Of a stretch of 64,000 nt of DNA, positions 58,511-64,000 are shown piece by piece. Position 1 is the first letter of the stretch. Every line of letters begins with the position of its first letter. Source of the stretch: Marsupella aquatica (Eukaryota; Marchantiophyta); NCBI GenBank assembly GCA_973895155.1, contig OZ316893.1, positions 21,886,001 through 21,950,000 of the forward strand. Reading direction: 5' to 3'. The notes below the pieces were generated by a model, which was not told the origin of the DNA, searched no databases, and saw only the letters and a program-made list of their open reading frames with translations. The translations under genes were made by a program, and so were the position numbers.

Positions 58511-59289
58511 CTTTATCCCGGTCAATGTCATCTAATGCCATCTAATATCCATCTACACATCATTACAAGCCAAAAAAAAAAAACATGTTCAATGACAAAC
58601 AATTGAATATGCTATAGGAGAAGTACATAGTCATCTTCTTCAATCATTTGCATTAACTGTTTCTCCTATTCTGGTGGACATCATTACTTCCAGTAAATCA
58701 ACATTGCAAGTCTACCGTGGATAAGTGCCTTCCATGGGTAACTGCGGGTCAATCGTGTAGTCCCTTAAAATTACAAAGTTTTTTTTGGCAATACACCAAA
58801 AAATGTGAACTTAAAGTCAGGATGGACTTGCACGTTATCCATGAAACCCTGATAGATAAACCAAACCTGCATGGACTTGACTAAAACGTAAAAATATGTT
58901 TGCATACTATTTTTTTTACATTTCTGTCCAAAAAAATACAGTGTAAGCAACCAAATCAAAACGTCTGTCCCAAGATTTTTCTTGATTTTTCTTGTCATTA
59001 ACTCTGTCACCATTTTTGTCTTAAAAGATATTCTGACAGTGGCCAAAACACTTAAATTGAGAGTTGCGCTTCATTCTTCCAATACTCTTTCCTCTCCACA
59101 TAGTTACGTACTCTAACCATTTTTTAGAGTACAATAAAAAGGTAAAATGTAAATTTAGGTATTTATATAAATAATTTTTTCTAACTTTCATATGAGATGA
59201 AATTTTGAGTAGATTGAGTGCTTCATATTTTACTCCTACCTCCTCAAGTAATTTGCTCAATGATAAAAATCAAATGAATCTAATTTACT
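58511..59289. other. AT-rich spacer
   Basis: No gene is seen. 59110-59289 resembles 6030-6170 and may be the outer part of the dispersed element that follows. Confidence 0.45.
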
Positions 59290-60140
59290 CAAAAATATTT
59301 TTTTATGTTCATAAGCCCCGCAAAAAAGGGAAGGAAAGTAGCACAATGACTCATGAATCAAGGAAATAATTCCCACCAAGGAGGTTAGGGGGCACATCTA
59401 AAGCCCAAATAAATTAAATTTTTCATAAATGAATTATAATTTTTCTACACACTTTCTTGAGATTCTAGGGCATTGATACTTTAGGGAATGACTATACGAC
59501 TTCCAAAAATGTTTTTACATAATCTTGTTTTTTATATAACATTGCTCTTGTTACCGAGATTGTAGTAATTTTTCATTATGGAGCTAAAGGAAATTCCAAT
59601 TTGCACAAGCATTGTTGCAAAATACTATTTTTTAGAGACCATAGTTGTTCTTGTCATAAATAATGTTTTGACTAATTTATTGCTATAGAGCTACTTGAAA
59701 GTTTTTTGGGGGGACTATTGTTGATGAACCCAATTTTTCAGAGAGCGCTACTGAAATTTCTCAGAGAAGCACTATGAGTAAGTTTTTGGATACAAAGCTA
59801 TCGGATATCATGTTTTTCATACAACGTTGCTCTTGTTACAAGGAGCGCTTTGAGTACTTCGCCACTACGGAGCTACAGAATATTGTAAATGTGCATATTC
59901 ACTCCATTCCATTTATATTCTTAGTTTGACTTTGAGGTGAGCACATAATGTTGTAGGCTGACATAAATGTAGGTAACTAAACACTTAATGAGAGAATTTG
60001 CCATCCATTTGAAGTTTATTAGGCTGTCTCATGATTAGGTGTAAATTGGTTTGTCCCTTGTCACAGTCCATGGGGATAATTGGGGACAATGTACCAGCCT
60101 ATTCGGGCTTTTGTTTCAAAAAATGTACAAAGTGTAGGTC
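59290..60140 (+). mobile_element. Uninterrupted copy of the dispersed element at 6400-8610
   Basis: The blocks align in order with the minus strand of the left element (see 6400-8610). At about 59695-59710 (CTTGAAAGTTTTTTGGGGGG) this copy is continuous where the left copy carries a 1.3-kb insertion. No long open frame is present. Confidence 0.7.
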
Positions 60141-60439
60141 AACTTCACTAAATGAGAAATACATAATCACATTTTGTGTCTTAGAGTGCACATGCATGAA
60201 TAAATTACTGCAACACATGCTAGAAGTATTTGTTGATAAGTGAAGTGGACAATTATACATGGTAGTTTCATGCACTCATCTAGTTGAATCGTGCATTATG
60301 AGTATTTTGGGTATGAAAAGTCCATACACACATGACCTGACAAGACACTTGCAGCAATGCATAAATGATTTCACATGCCCTTATTGGAAAGTGCAACATG
60401 TACATATGGAGAAGTTCATTAAATTAATTTATTTTTGAA

Positions 60440-60550
60440 AGGGGAAAATTGTGAAAACCCCACTAAAAGGGAACAACATTTGAATTCAATACCTATGAGT
60501 CTCAACTCATGTGAGCTACTACACAACCAAGCCTCTCTGGGCAATGGAGA
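60440..60550 (-). mobile_element. SINE-like element, family member 2
   Basis: On the minus strand, GAGGCTTGGTTGTGTAGTAGC (A-box-like) is followed by GGTATTGAATTCAAATG (B-box-like). It aligns along its length with 56360-56470. Confidence 0.55.
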
Positions 60551-61522
60551 AGATCATATTTGATGATGCCCATGCACTTAAGACATAGTGCATAATGCGG
60601 ATAAGTGCAGTGTCTTCTCGGAGCCTGCTCGTAGACACAATAGACTGTATCAGCTTTGACATTTTTTCTTTATTAGTTTAACCTTATTTATAGGGTATTT
60701 GAATATATTAAAAGTTTTTATTATGATGATTGAAACCAAAATATTTTTTTATTCAACTCATTGAGATTGGAATTTTGCCCTTTTACCGCTGCACGACACT
60801 AACTAATCATATTCAAGACTGAGCATCTTATAGATTTAACTAATCTATGACAATCAAAGTTACTCCCTTGGTTTATTAGGCATAACCCTAAAAGTGAGGG
60901 GGAGAGAAAACAAAATAGGATGAGGGCAAAAATGAACAAATAATAGCATGGAATCCTCTCTTCTGGAAGGGTTTTTTTCTCCTCACCTCTATTTGTGGTT
61001 TGGGTTATGGTTCAAAGAATGGGCGGGAGAATGGGTGATCATACTAGTATATATATGAGAGCTATATAGTGCAGGCCGATGGGTCTGGCAACTGCACATA
61101 AAAAAGCAAAATGAGTGGTTATTGTGTTTGAAAATGGATTTTTTTAGGTCTCTATAAGAAAAAATATTTTTTCTTGAAACACAACATCATTTTAACACAA
61201 CAACTGGGCGTTGTGTTCAAGATTTGACCCTAAACTGTTCTACATTGAGCACAAATAGTAAAAAATTGAAGAATCATATGCCAATGCCAATATTGAAACA
61301 CAACTCTAAATATTCAAACACAATGCCCATTTCCAAACACAATGCCTTACAAATGCAAAAAAATTGAAAACTCATAGTCCAAACTTGAATACAAGGTCCG
61401 GGCACTATTTAAATAGAAATCTGAAAAAGGTAAGTTGTTGTTTGCATGGATTCCTCATATGTCAAATTGCCACGCATGTTTTGCCATTTCCAAATGATGG
61501 GTACAAGTGGGTACATTGATTC
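60551..61522. other. AT-rich spacer, no gene recognised
   Basis: From 61160 to 61345 the words AAACACAA and AACACAAT recur many times. Nothing else is supported. Confidence 0.4.
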
Positions 61523-61742
61523 ACTAGATCAATCAGTACATGACATTGGATCCTTGCCCATTCTTGTGGAGGCCTCCCTTCAAATGTCATTGATCTAGAA
61601 GAATCTCAGATCAATGACATGCCACAAGAGAACTAGATCAATCAGTACGTGACATTGGATGTTTGCCCATTCTTACGCAGGTCTCCCTTCAAATGTTAAT
61701 GATCTAGAAGCGTCTCAGATCAATGACATACCACAAGAGAAT
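61523..61742 (+). repeat. 109-bp tandem duplication
   Basis: Units start at about 61527 and 61636, sharing GATCAATCAGTAC, TGACATTGGAT, CTCCCTTCAAATGT and TCTCAGATCAATGACAT. About a dozen differences separate them. Confidence 0.9.
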
Positions 61743-61788
61743 TAAGACGACGTGAAATTGCTATGATTTAGCCAAGAGTGCGCTCCAT

Positions 61789-62400
61789 GTGGAGATGAAT
61801 CTCATTGCTGTGACAAAGCAAATCTCCATTGAGAAAATCTGCGCAAGAGAGAACTTTGAGTCAAGCTTGTCATTTCCCTCTGATGATTGTGCAAGATTTG
61901 GTAGGGGGGAAATTCTCGGCATTGCACAGAAAAATCTGTTCAAGATGTACAAAGTCAAGGTAACTTTGCTGCACCTAGAAACCAAAAGTTATGGAGTTGA
62001 GGTATTGCTGGACATTACATACCTTGTGGGCAATTCATTTTGAACAATTAGTTTGCAGGCTCATCAACATAAATATTTCTTGCATATCATTCACTCATGC
62101 GTCTATGTCTATAGGCCATGCATGGGAACTCCTAAATTTTAATTGTACATGTCTGTGTTGTCTATGTTGTGCAGGGGGACACAATTGAAATAGCTTCTAC
62201 GTATACTCAGATGGATCCTAGTCTGCCTACTAAGTGGCCGTGGGTTGATACAAAATACTTGACACCCGCACAACAAAATATTGAAAAGCTTGTACTAAGT
62301 TGTTGGGTAAACCGGAGTATGTGGAAGATGAAGATCGTTCACAATACACTGTGCCTATGGAATTAGCTTCATTTGGTACCGGGTCCAATATAGTCCGACA
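61789..62400 (+). pseudogene. Decayed spliced gene or transposon protein fragment
   Basis: A plus frame from 61789 (KQISIEKICARENF, then GRGEILGIAQKNLFKMYKVK) meets a good donor, CAAG/GTAACT, at about 61961. A good acceptor, TTGTGCAG, at about 62175 joins in phase to GDTIEIASTYTQMDPSLPTK and WPWVDTKYLTPAQQNIEKL. A frame change at about 62300 is then needed to continue as KLLGKPEYVEDEDRSQYTV up to a stop at about 62422. The intron-like structure and amino-acid composition point to a real former gene. I do not recognise the family; a transposon-encoded protein is possible. Confidence 0.4.
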
Positions 62401-63350
62401 GGGCTACAGCACCTGGTCATGAAACTTCATTTGGTATCGGGTCCAATTCCAACTGCGCTACAGCACCTGGCCATGAAACTGCAGACACTACTATGTCTCC
62501 CCACCTCCAACACCAAGGGCGGGCATATCATCTCATAGTGGAAGTGACCAAAGCCCTGCTACTTCACAACACGATGTTTCTCATTGCAATACTCCTTTGC
62601 CCACTCTAGCATCAGCTCACTCCATCTCTCTCGCAAAGTGAAAATTGGTTGAGTCGGGCTACATCACACTTTAATCTTTCTTCTAGCAAAGTGCCATTGC
62701 CAATACCAGCTTATCCAATTGTCTCACAGTTTTCAATGTTGCCCACAACTTCTCATGGCTTTGTGTCACAGTCTTCAATGACTTTGAATCATTATCCATG
62801 TAAGGAAGTCTTGAAAACTTCAACGGTGGATGATGTGCTTAGTCCTCCAAGGAAAAAGAGTCCACAGGTAATTGCTAAACCTAGCCGGGAAACTTCATAT
62901 GGTACTTGGACCAATTCAAACCAGGCTATAGCACCTAGCCAGGAAATTGCAGGTACTACTGTGCCATCTCCAATCCCAACACCAAGGATGGGCATATTGC
63001 ATGTCTCATTAGAGTGGAAGTGACCAGAGCCCTGCTAGGTTGCAACACAATATTTCTCGTTGCAATACTCCTTTGCCAACTCCAGCATTAACTCAGGCCA
63101 TATCTTTGCACAGTGGAAATTGGCTAAGTCAGGCTGCATCACACAATCTTCCTTCTGGCATAGTGTCATCGCCAATCCCAGCTCATCCTGGCCACTCTCT
63201 CATACTCTTCAATGTTGCCCTCACTTTCTCATGGCATTGTGTCATAGTCTTTGATGACTCTGAATCACAAGTCGTGTAAGGAAGTCTTGAAAACCTCAAC
63301 GGTGGCAGATGATGTGCTAAGTCCTCCAAGGAAAAAGAGTCCATAGGTAA
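62369..63350 (+). repeat. 477-bp tandem duplication of coding-like sequence
   Basis: Copy one covers about 62428-62880 and copy two about 62905-63350. They share TTCAT-TGGTA, GCACCT-GCCA, AGTGGAAGTGACCA, TTGCAATACTCCTTTGCC, TAAGGAAGTCTTGAAAAC and AGTCCTCCAAGGAAAAAGAG in order. A further 59-bp partial copy starts at 62369. The encoded sequence is Ser/Thr/Pro-rich (PSPIPTPRMG, VLSPPRKKSP). Both copies carry different stops, so neither is intact. It follows directly from the decayed gene at 61789. Confidence 0.85.
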
Positions 63351-64000
63351 TTGCTCGTGGACGTTTGTGCAGTCGTAGGAGGTGATCAGGACGTTGGTTT
63401 AGTGTTAAAGTAGATAGATCTAATATGCGCTATGTTTTTAGCTACGTACTAGCTAAAAATTATTAGTTATATACTGATTGAAGTCCATTAACTTGTGGAA
63501 TATTATGTACCTGGCTATAGCTGGAAGTACATTTGACATTGAGTCCCGCATTGAGTCCCATGGAAAATGACATCAACAATGAAAACCGTCCTCCAAATCT
63601 GGTGTTTGATCGCCGCTCAAGTAAAGCAAAATAGATTAGTAACAAGGTATTGCAATTCAGTGCAATTTCAACCCAAGAAGATCGGCAACATTTTCAGCAA
63701 CTACTGAATGGAAAATCAGGCTAGGTTGTCATTCCATCCAATTTGTGGATATTTCATCATAGTATTGTTACAATACATATTGTTGTCTTGTGCACATTGC
63801 TCCTTATAACTAAGAGTCTACATACTTAATTACTAAATACACGCTAGTCTGGCTGCTAGTCCTCCTTGGTCCATATTCCATTTAGGTTGCAGACTGAGTA
63901 CATAGCTAGCTTGGACCTTGAATTAATTCTCTTCTGGCCAAAGTGATTAGTTCTAAAGTCCAGCTGTATGACAGCAACAGGCTAGGGACTAATTGGCCAA
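63351..64000. other. Right edge, no gene recognised
   Basis: AT-rich DNA with no coding frame or repeat that I can support. Confidence 0.4.

Noticed and set aside
1-64000. A previously undescribed multi-gene system
   Set aside because: The protein-coding genes are unrelated in function, on both strands and separated by repeats. I find no evidence that they work as a unit.

Overview
This is nuclear DNA of a land plant. The genes have spliceosomal introns of roughly 100 to 1,400 bp. They include an ankyrin protein with a PGG-type membrane tail, a plant-style SEN1-like helicase, an eIF2B delta subunit and a RING-H2 ubiquitin ligase, together with a eukaryotic tRNA-Asn and tRNA-derived SINE-like repeats. 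Gene spacing near 10 kb and the repeat-rich AT-rich spacers suit a bryophyte or another seedless plant, but I cannot name the species from the sequence.

Layout. 0.25-3.35 kb: ankyrin-PGG membrane protein (+). 4.4-5.7 kb: alpha/beta hydrolase (-) whose sequence looks fungal rather than plant. 6-9.5 kb: an old repeat element split by a second transposon that carries coding-like fragments. 9.7-10.9 kb: a complex tandem array. 12.9-13.3 kb: a possible tiny one-membrane-span protein. 16-18.8 kb: several tandem repeats and a second transposon copy. 18.9 kb: tRNA-Asn (-). 23.1-26.4 kb: an unrecognised serine-rich protein (+). 27.7-32.0 kb: RING-H2 E3 ligase (-), four exons. 33-43.5 kb: repeats, including a foldback Mutator-like MITE and a SINE-like element followed by a minisatellite. 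44.1-46.0 kb: eIF2B delta (+), intronless. 47.3-53.5 kb: SF1 helicase (-), seven exons including a GC-AG intron. 53.6-64 kb: tandem repeats, SINE-like units, a foldback element, the uninterrupted partner of the 6-8.6 kb element, and a decayed coding region with a 477-bp tandem duplication.

The exon models were built by hand by matching splice sites and reading phase. For the helicase, the RING protein and the ankyrin protein all phases close without a stop, which is good support. The genes do not form a recognisable pathway. They look like independent housekeeping, signalling and regulatory genes in a repeat-rich chromosome segment. No prokaryote-type system, CRISPR array or operon is present. 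The most notable items are the fungal-looking hydrolase, the nested transposon with its uninterrupted paralog in the same window, and the unrecognised 711-residue protein.
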